A stretch of 45,206 nt of DNA, taken from positions 1 through 45,206 of the forward strand of contig JABDDT010000018.1 of the NCBI GenBank assembly GCA_013287475.1, in the 5' to 3' direction. Positions within the stretch are counted from its first letter, which is position 1. Each line of letters starts with the position of its first letter. Under the pieces are notes generated by a model. That model made no database searches, had not been told where the DNA came from, and saw only the letters and a list, made by a program, of their open reading frames with translations. This DNA is from Bacteroidota bacterium. Its GTDB lineage: Bacteria > Bacteroidota > Bacteroidia > Chitinophagales > Chitinophagaceae. Positions 34,525-42,031 of the stretch are shown one piece after another. The position numbers and the translations under genes were made by a program.

Positions 34525-35946
34525 TTAATAAGTCCTGTATGTTCTTTTTACAAACTGATTGGCAGGAGCAAAATTAGTGATCTCCATTTTTTCTCCGTCC
34601 CAGATTAATTTTTTGCGCCCCGGGAATATTTTTTCTCCCATGCTGTTATTTTCACTGTATTGGTAACTTCGTACTGCGAGGTTTCCCATCAAAACTGTTT
34701 CAGTGAGCGGTCCTGCAATTGCGAAATCTGAACTGGTATATGTACCATATCCTGTCTTGCAGGCTTTCACCCATTGTTGCTGATGACCTTCAGTTCCGCC
34801 TTCGACTAAAGGAAATTTTGATTTAGCCATTACCCGGTCTTTCATCAGGCTGGTTGGAAGTAGTGTTGCATTCGCCCCAAACTTTCCGGCCAGTAGTTTA
34901 CCTTTCGTTCCCTCGAATATCATTCCACCATCGACTTTGCTCATTTCCTCATCAGGCAATAGTTCCGCTGGTCTTTCCGGTAATATTCCACCATCGTACC
35001 AAATCATTTTAACCGGAGCAATAGCACCCCTTTGTGGAAATTGAATATAAGTTTTTGCTGAGGGAGGAAATCCATCGGTATTAATAACTTCTTTAAAATA
35101 ACCTGTGTAAACAGAGCCGATACTGGTTTCTGCGGAAATCGGATAACCCAGTTTCAATGCTAAATAAGGGGAATCTATAAAATGACAGCCCATATCTCCG
35201 AGTGATCCTGATCCATAATCTACCCATCCCCGCCAAATCGCGGGAAGAAATGCAGGATTATAATCACGTTGTGGTGCAGTGCCAAGCCAAAGGTTCCAAT
35301 CCAATTCTTTGGGAACATCAAACTGACCAGTAGGTGTGGCTATACCCTGCGGCCATGTTGGCCGATTCGTCCATACATGAACAGTGTGAACATCTCCAAG
35401 TAATCCATCCTGCAACCATGTTTCAATAAGACGTATATCATCTCCTGATGCCCCCTGATTGCCCATCTGAGTTACAACCTTATATTTTTTTGCAGCTTCC
35501 GTGAGCATCCGAGCTTCATAAATATCATGCGTCAGAGGTTTTTCAACATATACATGTTTCCCCAATTGCATGGCTGCCATGGCGATGGGCGCATGCATAT
35601 GATCAGGCGTGGTTATCATTACCGCATCAATATTTTTCCCTTCTTTTTCCAACATCACCCGATAATCTTTATAATATGGCGACTTAGGCCATTTTGTTCT
35701 TGCGTTTATTGATCTGCGGTCATCCACATCGCAGAGTGCCGCAATATTATCTGAACCGTTATTAAATGCTTTTGGAAGATTTGTTTCAGCCCGGCCTCCC
35801 ACACCAACACCGGCAATATTCAATTTATCACTGGGAGCAATAAAACCACGACCCAGTACATGCCTGGGAACAATAATAAATCCTGCTGCAGCCAATGAAG
35901 AAGTTTTGAGAAAATCTCTTCTTGATTTATAGCTTTTAGTTTTCAT
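34525..35946 (-). CDS. Gfo/Idh/MocA-family oxidoreductase, Tat-exported (copy 2)
   Basis: A 473-residue paralog of the gene downstream. The twin-arginine signal (SRRDFLKTSSLAAAGFIIV) and first Rossmann segment are almost the same as in copy 1. The canonical EKP motif is intact (YVEKPLTHDIYEARML), and YGSGSLGDMGCHFIDSPY marks the C-terminal domain. The two copies then diverge in substrate-lining regions, which suggests duplication followed by specialisation. Both stop and start are separated from copy 1 by a heptamer array, but both genes probably belong to one transcript. The ATG at 35946 (MKTKSYKSRRDF) is preferred over a start two codons upstream. The substrate is unknown; members of this exported subgroup often act on glycans or glycosides. 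Confidence 0.93.
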   Translation of the reverse strand: MKTKSYKSRRDFLKTSSLAAAGFIIVPRHVLGRGFIAPSDKLNIAGVGVGGRAETNLPKAFNNGSDNIAALCDVDDRRSINARTKWPKSPYYKDYRVMLEKEGKNIDAVMITTPDHMHAPIAMAAMQLGKHVYVEKPLTHDIYEARMLTEAAKKYKVVTQMGNQGASGDDIRLIETWLQDGLLGDVHTVHVWTNRPTWPQGIATPTGQFDVPKELDWNLWLGTAPQRDYNPAFLPAIWRGWVDYGSGSLGDMGCHFIDSPYLALKLGYPISAETSIGSVYTGYFKEVINTDGFPPSAKTYIQFPQRGAIAPVKMIWYDGGILPERPAELLPDEEMSKVDGGMIFEGTKGKLLAGKFGANATLLPTSLMKDRVMAKSKFPLVEGGTEGHQQQWVKACKTGYGTYTSSDFAIAGPLTETVLMGNLAVRSYQYSENNSMGEKIFPGRKKLIWDGEKMEITNFAPANQFVKRTYRTY

Positions 35947-35981
35947 ATACAATTAGTAATGACGATTATTCAATCAACACT

Positions 35982-36023
35982 GGCTTTGGGCTTTAGGCTT
36001 TGGGCTTTAGGCTTTGGGCTTTA
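35982..36023. repeat. heptamer array GGCTTTG/GGCTTTA x6
   Basis: Six 7-bp units that strictly alternate GGCTTTG and GGCTTTA (equally three 14-bp units). It ends 3 nt before the OsmC stop codon, in the gap between OsmC and Gfo/Idh copy 2. Confidence 0.95.
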
Positions 36024-36026
36024 AGC

Positions 36027-36437
36027 TTAAATAAGAGATGCTTCAAGTGTAATATTTGTATTCAGCAATTTACTGACAGGACAGTTTTGCTTTGCATCCT
36101 CCGTAGCTTCTTTAAATTGTGCTGCTGAAATACCAGGTATTTTTGCTTTTAATGTAAGAGCAGATTGAGTGATTGCTCCGTTATCCAATGTAACTTCTCC
36201 CTGAACATCCAGGCTGTCTGGTGTAATCCCCAATGCCTGTAATACAAAACTCAGCTTCATTGCAAAACAACCTGCATGAGCTGCAGCAATCAGTTCTTCG
36301 GGATTGGTTCCAACACCGTCCTCAAAACGGGATTTATAAGAGTACTGGGTTTTATTTAAAGTACTGCTTTGAGTAGTTAATGTTCCCTTACCATCCTTAC
36401 CGGATCCATTCCAAATTGCAGTGGCTGTACGTTTCAT
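36027..36437 (-). CDS. OsmC-family peroxiredoxin
   Basis: A 136-residue thiol peroxidase that reduces organic hydroperoxides. The two catalytic cysteines are in place: Cys57 in AAAHAGCFAMKLS and Cys119 in KQNCPVSKLL. The N-terminus MKRTATAIWNGSGKDGKGT and the GTNPEELIAAAHAGC motif mark the OsmC rather than the Ohr subgroup. Length is standard for the family. It is a stand-alone gene, 36 nt downstream of the FKBP lipoprotein gene on the same strand, so they may be read together. The nearby bacillithiol gene suggests a thiol that could recycle such enzymes, but that link is only inferred. Confidence 0.94.
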   Translation of the reverse strand: MKRTATAIWNGSGKDGKGTLTTQSSTLNKTQYSYKSRFEDGVGTNPEELIAAAHAGCFAMKLSFVLQALGITPDSLDVQGEVTLDNGAITQSALTLKAKIPGISAAQFKEATEDAKQNCPVSKLLNTNITLEASLI

Positions 36438-36473
36438 AAATGTAAAAATTTTAGAAACGTAAGTTAGGAAAAA

Positions 36474-36956
36474 CTACTGCATAGCAATCAGCTGAACATC
36501 AAAAAACACTGGTGTATTTGCGGGCACTGGACCATAACCGGTACATCCCCAGGCATACGCCGAAGGTATAAATAATTGTATGTGACCGCCCACCCCGATT
36601 TTCGGTAATCCTATCTGCCATCCTTCAATCAGGTCTCCAAGAACTGCATTATTCAGTGTTGAATTTACCGCAGAATCAAAAGTGATATTTGTAGGAATGA
36701 CCCTTGCAACATAAGTAACCTCAAGCCTGTTAATAGATTTTGGTTTAGGTCCGGAACCTGAATCAATAATATGATAGTATAATCCGCTCGTATCCCTGGT
36801 TAAAGGAATAGAATCTCCGGCAAACTTCACAAGCGCTGAAGAATCATCTGCCACAGGAGTTGCAGTACAGGGTGGAGTCTGCGGCGCAGATTTGGAACAG
36901 GCAAAATAGGCTGATATGGCTATAACTGACAAAATGAATAAAAACAGTTTTTTCAT
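36474..36956 (-). CDS. FKBP-type peptidyl-prolyl isomerase, probable lipoprotein
   Basis: A 160-residue exported protein. The signal (KKLFLFILSVIAISAYFAC) ends at Cys20, a plausible though imperfect lipobox (YFAC). The rest is one FKBP domain: RLEVTYVARV, FDSAVNSTLNNAVLGDLIEGWQIGLP, and GGHIQLFIPSAYAWG, ending FFDVQLIAMQ. Several residues that line the active pocket are kept (Asp in FDS, the GW pair, the Tyr in SAYAWG). An extra cysteine in WGCTGYG, along with one in PPCTATP, could form a disulfide. It likely assists folding of periplasmic or surface proteins. Confidence 0.9.
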   Translation of the reverse strand: MKKLFLFILSVIAISAYFACSKSAPQTPPCTATPVADDSSALVKFAGDSIPLTRDTSGLYYHIIDSGSGPKPKSINRLEVTYVARVIPTNITFDSAVNSTLNNAVLGDLIEGWQIGLPKIGVGGHIQLFIPSAYAWGCTGYGPVPANTPVFFDVQLIAMQ

Positions 36957-36982
36957 AAAGTATCAAATAATAGTGCTAAAAT

Positions 36983-37474
36983 TTAATAGGTATTTAATTC
37001 CTGATTACTAAACGCAAAAGGTAGCAGATCCGTTGCCCTGTTTACAATAAATATTTCCCCGGAAATTCCGCCAAGTATCATACGAATAGGATGATTAAAC
37101 CGTTGTTCATACTCAGCAAGAGTCTGTCTGCAGATTCCACAGGGACTGATAGGCCGGTTGCTGGTAGACGATTTGTTGACGTATGTCAATGCCAGACTGA
37201 TGATGGCTGTTCCGGGAAAAGTTGCTGATGCTGCTGAAAGAACCACCCGTTCAGCACATATACCAGCCGGGAAACTAGCATTTTCCTGGTTCGAACCTGA
37301 GAGGGTTTGTCCGTCAATGAGCATTACAGCCGCTCCCACCCTGAAATTAGAATAAGGCGCATACGCATGACCGGTAGCTTTACGGGCAGCTTCCAGGAGC
37401 AAGGCGTCTGATGGATTCAATTCAGTAAAATCCTGAAAAATTTGTACCGGTATATGCAGACTGGTATGTTTCAA
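36983..37474 (-). CDS. cdd: cytidine deaminase
   Basis: Deaminates cytidine and deoxycytidine to uridine forms in pyrimidine salvage. The 163-residue homotetrameric-type enzyme shows AYAPYSNFRVGAAV, the catalytic CAE (Cys73, Glu75 in GICAERVVLS) and the zinc ligands PCGICRQ (Cys112, Cys115). The start codon is TTG at 37474: no ATG is available upstream before an in-frame stop at 37495-37493, and the first internal Met is within the active-site region (residue 51). The alternative starts would be ATT or ATA. It lies 14 nt after the lepB stop, so it is read from the lepB transcript. Confidence 0.95.
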   Translation of the reverse strand: MKHTSLHIPVQIFQDFTELNPSDALLLEAARKATGHAYAPYSNFRVGAAVMLIDGQTLSGSNQENASFPAGICAERVVLSAASATFPGTAIISLALTYVNKSSTSNRPISPCGICRQTLAEYEQRFNHPIRMILGGISGEIFIVNRATDLLPFAFSNQELNTY

Positions 37475-37488
37475 TCTGAGAATGAAGT

Positions 37489-39021
37489 TTATTTAATTTT
37501 CTTAAAAAGACGATTCCAGCGAACTCCGTTTTTCCAACTCATCCAGATCATCCAGGCTTCACCGACCACATGATCTTCAGGTACAAAACCCCAGTAACGG
37601 CTGTCAAGGCTTTGATGCCGGTTATCGCCCATCATCCAATAATAATCCATATTGAAAGTATATGTTGAGGTTTCTTTGTCATTGATATATATTTTCCCAT
37701 TCCGCATCTCCAGTTTATTTTTTTCGTAATCGCGGATTACTCTTTCATAAAATGGATAATTAAATGAATTCAGTGTGAGTGTGGCACCTTTTTTAGGAAT
37801 CCAGAAAGGACCATAATTGTCCTTGGTCCAGTTGTACTGAGGATCGTAAGGGAAAACACTTTTATTGCTGTCAAGATAGGGCGCTATATTCTTAGCTAAC
37901 CCGTTTTTAATCATTTTATCCCTGGCAACTGCTGTCAGTAACATGGCGTACCTGTTTGGGACCCCTGTCTGCTGAAATTCGTCACCATTATTAATATCTA
38001 TATCATACTCATCTTTCATCACAGTTTCATCGAGTTGCTGACCACCGGTAACAACAATGTAATTCGTTTCAGAATAATCCGGAAGCTTGTTTTCCTGGCC
38101 ATTTATATATATAACCTGATTTTTGATTTGAAATGTATCACCTGCAATACCAACACATCTTTTAATGAAGTTTTCCTGTTTATCAACGGGTCTTACGATG
38201 AGCGGATAAGAATCAGGGTCACTTAGAATAATTTTTCTGCCTGCATCCATATCCCCGTTCCCGAGCAGACGCGCTACGTCGTAATAAGGTTGTTCAGACT
38301 GGTATCCTTCTTTATTAATAACAGTATCCCCGGCAGGAAAATTAAAAACCACCACATCATTCCGTTTTACAGGTGCTGCAAACCATCGTGTATACGGTAT
38401 ATGTATCCATTCCACATATGACTTAATATCGAAGATGGGCATCGTATGATGAACAAATGGCATCGCAATAGGTGTGTTGGGAATGCGCGGCCCATAACTG
38501 AATTTACTTACAAACAGAAAATCATTTACAAGCAGGGTTTTTTCCATTGAAGGAGTAGGAATCACATAAGCTTCGAAAACAAAAGTTCGGATCAGGGTAG
38601 CAGCGATCACCGCAAAAATGCCTGCATCAACCCATTCACGGGCTGCAGATTTTTTAAATTTCTTTGCGGCATCGGCTCCAATATATTTATCTGTTTTATT
38701 TAATCCGACATAAAGAAAATATAACCCCGCAGTGCAAACTGTAAGTGCATGCTGGTAAAACCTGAACTTGCCGAATGTTTTTACAAATTCAACACAAATT
38801 GCCAGAGTAAAGAACCAACCAACTACAGGTATAAATTGCAATACAAATAAGTAAACCGGCCGTTTACTTAACCTGAGCATTTCATAACTATTGAGGACAG
38901 GTACCAAACCCTTCCAGGCAGGGGCACCTGCTTTTTTAAACATGAAATACAAACCAAATGCGGGTAGAATAAATAGGAAGAGGGCAATTAAAATTAAAAT
39001 CAGGATCTGGTGGGTCGTCAT
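37489..39021 (-). CDS. lepB: signal peptidase I, long Bacteroidota form
   Basis: Removes signal peptides from exported proteins. The 510-residue product is much longer than E. coli LepB (324). The N-terminus has three to four membrane segments (about residues 5-28, 56-76, 90-106 and 133-150). The catalytic Ser158 is in VIPTPSMEKTLLVNDFLF and the general-base Lys288 in KQENFIKRCVGIAGD. Two insertions in the periplasmic domain lengthen it (about residues 175-215 and 310-430). The closing box MMGDNRHQSLDSRYWGFVPEDHVVG is standard. A good promoter lies 22 nt upstream (39043-39070). Confidence 0.94.
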   Translation of the reverse strand: MTTHQILILILIALFLFILPAFGLYFMFKKAGAPAWKGLVPVLNSYEMLRLSKRPVYLFVLQFIPVVGWFFTLAICVEFVKTFGKFRFYQHALTVCTAGLYFLYVGLNKTDKYIGADAAKKFKKSAAREWVDAGIFAVIAATLIRTFVFEAYVIPTPSMEKTLLVNDFLFVSKFSYGPRIPNTPIAMPFVHHTMPIFDIKSYVEWIHIPYTRWFAAPVKRNDVVVFNFPAGDTVINKEGYQSEQPYYDVARLLGNGDMDAGRKIILSDPDSYPLIVRPVDKQENFIKRCVGIAGDTFQIKNQVIYINGQENKLPDYSETNYIVVTGGQQLDETVMKDEYDIDINNGDEFQQTGVPNRYAMLLTAVARDKMIKNGLAKNIAPYLDSNKSVFPYDPQYNWTKDNYGPFWIPKKGATLTLNSFNYPFYERVIRDYEKNKLEMRNGKIYINDKETSTYTFNMDYYWMMGDNRHQSLDSRYWGFVPEDHVVGEAWMIWMSWKNGVRWNRLFKKIK

Positions 39022-39042
39022 TTAGGCGATTTTAGATTTGGT

Positions 39043-39070
39043 CAAAAGTACCATTATAATCAGCTGTCAA
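39043..39070 (-). promoter_or_regulatory. Bacteroidota-type promoter for lepB
   Basis: On the minus strand, TTG (39070-39068; within TTTTGACA) and TACTTTTG (39050-39043, perfect TAnnTTTG) are 17 bp apart. The lepB ATG lies 22 nt downstream of the -7 box. Confidence 0.75.
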
Positions 39071-39131
39071 AATACAGTAGTCGTATTCATTGTCAGAACC
39101 GTTCGGCACATTTATGTAATTTTTAATAGGA

Positions 39132-40295
39132 TTATTTTTTAGGCAAAACATAACTCGCCACGTCTTCACGGTTAATGGATTTGGAAGAAAGTATAATCAG
39201 ACGCTCCACAACATTCCGCAATTCCCTGATATTTCCAGTCCAGTTATATTCCTGTAATGCCCTGATGGCTTCTTCATCAATTCCTTTTCTTGCAATTCCA
39301 TATTCGTTACAGATATCCACGAGGAATTTATCGACCAGCAATGGTATATCGTCCCTTCTTTCATTTAAGGAAGGAACATGAATGATGATCACACTTAGTC
39401 TGTGATAAAGATCAAGTCTGAAATTTTTTTCATCCACTTCTTTCAGCAGGTCTTTGTTCGTGGCAGCAATAACACGCACATCAACGTTGATATCCTTATC
39501 ACCTCCTACCCTGGTTATTTTTCCTTCCTGTAATGCCCGTAGAACTTTGGCTTGAGCGTTTGGACTCATATCACCAATCTCATCCAGAAAAAGAGTTCCC
39601 GTATTTGCCTGTTCGAATTTCCCTATTCTTTGTTTTACAGCAGAAGTAAATGAACCTTTCTCATGTCCGAACAACTCGCTTTCAATTAATTCTCCTGGTA
39701 TTGCAGCACAATTAACTTCAATCAGAGGACCTGCAGCACGGTTACTTTTTTCATGCACCCAGCGTGCTACCAGTTCTTTTCCAACACCATTTTCGCCCGT
39801 GATTAATATGCGGGCATCCGTAGGAGCAACTTTTTCAATCGTCTCCCTGATTTTATGAATCGGCATGGATTCTCCGATCATGTCCTGCACTTTACTCACT
39901 TTCCTTTTCAGGACTTTTGTTTCCGCAACCAGGGAAGTTTTATCCATGGCATTGCGTATGGTAATGAGTAACCGGTTCAGATCAGGCGGTTTGGAAATAT
40001 AATCGTATGCACCTTTTTTAACAGCTTCAACAGCCGTTTCAATCGTGCCATGACCTGAGATCATAATAATCGGAATATCGGGATTTAGCTCTTTTGCTTT
40101 ATCCAGAAATTCTATTCCGTCCATCTTGGGCATTTTAATATCACAAAGAATAACATCATACTCTTTGTCCCTGAATTTCCGGAAACCTTCCTCGCCATCG
40201 CCTGCCTCATCAATCCTGTACCCTTCAAATGAAAGGATTTCACTCAGGGTTTTCCGGATTGCTTTTTCATCGTCAACGATCAGAATATTCGACAT
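39132..40295 (-). CDS. NtrC-like sigma-54 response regulator without a DNA-binding domain
   Basis: A 387-residue two-domain regulator. The receiver domain (1-120) has the acidic pair VDDE, the phospho-acceptor Asp52 in LCDIKMPKMDG and Lys102. The AAA+ domain (about 140-370) has Walker A GENGVGKE (167-174) and Walker B GTLFLDEIGDMS, plus WTGNIRELRNVVERL. The loop that touches sigma-54 reads GSFTSA (214-219) instead of the common GAFTGA. The protein stops right after YVLPKK; no Fis-type helix-turn-helix follows, so it cannot bind an enhancer through the usual domain. The partner kinase is not adjacent. It may act from solution or via another protein; that is inference. Confidence 0.92.
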   Translation of the reverse strand: MSNILIVDDEKAIRKTLSEILSFEGYRIDEAGDGEEGFRKFRDKEYDVILCDIKMPKMDGIEFLDKAKELNPDIPIIMISGHGTIETAVEAVKKGAYDYISKPPDLNRLLITIRNAMDKTSLVAETKVLKRKVSKVQDMIGESMPIHKIRETIEKVAPTDARILITGENGVGKELVARWVHEKSNRAAGPLIEVNCAAIPGELIESELFGHEKGSFTSAVKQRIGKFEQANTGTLFLDEIGDMSPNAQAKVLRALQEGKITRVGGDKDINVDVRVIAATNKDLLKEVDEKNFRLDLYHRLSVIIIHVPSLNERRDDIPLLVDKFLVDICNEYGIARKGIDEEAIRALQEYNWTGNIRELRNVVERLIILSSKSINREDVASYVLPKK

Positions 40296-40388
40296 AATTT
40301 CTCTGTTTCAATAAAAATAAAGGCCGGATTTTCAGCCAATTAGAACGCAATTTAGGTGAATACCGGTAAATTTGAAATATAGCCTTAC

Positions 40389-40450
40389 GCAGGCCTGCTG
40401 GTGGGAATTATACCAGCGTAAAAATACGTTGCAGGATCCAGTTCGCCTGC
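40389..40450 (+). other. possible structured RNA leader (alternative pairings)
   Basis: Four alternating complementary blocks occur: GCAGG (40389-40393), CCTGC (40394-40398), GCAGG (40431-40435), CCTGC (40446-40450). Blocks two and three can close a three-way junction with inner stems TGGT/ACCA (40399-40402, 40412-40415) and CGTA/TACG (40417-40420, 40425-40428, AAAA loop). Blocks three and four can instead form a hairpin followed by TTATTTT. The region precedes the 45-residue peptide at 40505. No known riboswitch class is recognised. Confidence 0.35.
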
Positions 40451-40504
40451 TTATTTTGTGATTGTCAATATTTATAGAAAAAACCAGTATTAAAATTTAA
40501 CCCT

Positions 40505-40642
40505 ATGAAACAGGAATTAGACCATTCCATTAAAGCGCCTGCCAAGGTATTTTTTAAACTCACCGTTTTTGGATTTGTTTTAATTGGCTTCGCTTATTTT
40601 TCCCTGATTGTAATGGGAACAGCTCTAAAGGCCATTCATTAA
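40505..40642 (+). CDS. small membrane peptide, 45 residues
   Basis: An open frame from ATG to TAA encodes MKQELDHSIKAPAKVFFKLT, then one transmembrane helix (about residues 16-41, VFGFVLIGFAYFSLIVMGTA) and a short LKAIH tail. The hydrophobic stretch and clean N-terminal charged segment make translation plausible, although no Shine-Dalgarno or clear TAnnTTTG promoter is seen. It is the only gene on the plus strand in a 380-nt gap between two minus-strand genes, and a possible structured leader lies upstream. I do not recognise a family. It could also be chance; a short frame alone is weak proof. Confidence 0.5.
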   Translation: MKQELDHSIKAPAKVFFKLTVFGFVLIGFAYFSLIVMGTALKAIH

Positions 40643-40674
40643 ATTAAATTTTTTACGCCCAGGCGTGAAGAGTT

Positions 40675-41997
40675 TCATTTAATTACCTCCAGCTTGATGA
40701 TCGCATCTACGGGATCCATCGGGATTCCTTTTAAATCGATCATTATATAATTTTCTCCCAACGTCTGAACTCTCAGCGGGCTGCCACCCATTTCAGCAGT
40801 CTTAACTTTATAAGGGATCTTTACAAAAAACTTATCTCCATCCGATTTTAAAATATGCAGATAAACAATATCTCCTTTTTCAGTAATAGCACCCCAGTCC
40901 TGAGGTTTCAAAAAACCGGCACGGGTGCCGTAAATTGAATATCCGTTTTTCTTCATCCAGCTTCCCACACTATCCAGTCTTTCAGTGAAAGCCGTTTGAA
41001 TTTCCCCATTTGGCAGGGGTCCTATATTCAATAAAAGGTTGGCACCATAACCAGCATCTTTCACCAAGAGGTGTATGAGTTCTTTGGAAGATTTATAATG
41101 TGTATCAGTTATATTAAATCCCCATGAATCATTAATTGTTTCGCAGGTTTCCAATGGAAGACTGGATACAGATTGTCCCCCAAAACCAGTACTATTCCCG
41201 CCTGGCAGGTCTTTTTCAAACATTTGAAAATCCTCTCCTGGAATCGGACTCAGGTGATGATTATTACCGATGAGGCATTGTGGCTGTAAGTGGTGAATCA
41301 GGGCATAAATCTCAGGTAAGTGCCAGTCAACCCTTGGCTGATTGATTTTATCCCTGTCATTTGGAAGCTGATCCCAATAACCATCAAACCATACACCCGC
41401 AATAGGGCCGTACTGAGTGAGCAGTTCAGTTAATTGCGCCTTCATGAAAGCGATATAATGATTCCAGTCGCTTTTAGCTGTTCTTCCTGTTCCTTGTCCT
41501 GTACGACCCGTTTCATATTGGTAATCGCTCCGGTACCAGTCGAGAAGAGAGTAATAAACAAATAAACGGATTCCTTGTCGCTGACATTCTTCAGCAATGA
41601 GTTTGACTGCGTCCTGTTTCCAATCTGTATTCGTGATTTTCCATTCCGATTGTTTGGTATCCCAGTCACTAAAACCGTCGTGATGACGGGTGATCAGTGT
41701 TATATATTGCATTCCGGCACGCTTAGCGGCCGACACCCATTTTTTCGCGTCAAAACGAACCGGGTTAAAGATCGTCTGAAGGCGGCCATATTCGGTAAAC
41801 GTGATATTACGATTGTTCATCACCCATTCGCCACTTCCCGGAACACTAAAAGCTCCCCAGTGAATGAACATACCGAAACGGGCACTGTCAAACCATTTTC
41901 TGGCAGCCAGATTTTCTGTTGAAGGTTGATATGGTGACTGAGATTTGCATAAAGACAAAAGACAAGTAGTGAACAGGATCGAAAAAAACAGTTTCAT
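40675..41997 (-). CDS. alpha-L-fucosidase, GH29
   Basis: A 440-residue secreted glycoside hydrolase that removes terminal alpha-L-fucose from glycans. A signal peptide (FFSILFTTCLLSLCKS) is followed by KWFDSARFGMFIHWGAFSVPGSGEWV, which is the GH29 N-terminal signature, then LITRHHDGFSDWDTK (substrate His pair). The catalytic nucleophile is Asp205 in GPIAGVWFDGYWDQ. LLLNIGPLPNGEI closes the barrel, and a short beta-sandwich ends the protein. No other glycan-use genes are adjacent, although two exported Gfo/Idh oxidoreductases lie about 5 kb away on the same strand. The acid/base residue cannot be assigned by eye, as in most GH29 proteins. Confidence 0.95.
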   Translation of the reverse strand: MKLFFSILFTTCLLSLCKSQSPYQPSTENLAARKWFDSARFGMFIHWGAFSVPGSGEWVMNNRNITFTEYGRLQTIFNPVRFDAKKWVSAAKRAGMQYITLITRHHDGFSDWDTKQSEWKITNTDWKQDAVKLIAEECQRQGIRLFVYYSLLDWYRSDYQYETGRTGQGTGRTAKSDWNHYIAFMKAQLTELLTQYGPIAGVWFDGYWDQLPNDRDKINQPRVDWHLPEIYALIHHLQPQCLIGNNHHLSPIPGEDFQMFEKDLPGGNSTGFGGQSVSSLPLETCETINDSWGFNITDTHYKSSKELIHLLVKDAGYGANLLLNIGPLPNGEIQTAFTERLDSVGSWMKKNGYSIYGTRAGFLKPQDWGAITEKGDIVYLHILKSDGDKFFVKIPYKVKTAEMGGSPLRVQTLGENYIMIDLKGIPMDPVDAIIKLEVIK

Positions 41998-42031
41998 ATG
42001 ATCGTTATTATTTATCCTGTCTTAAAAAAAT

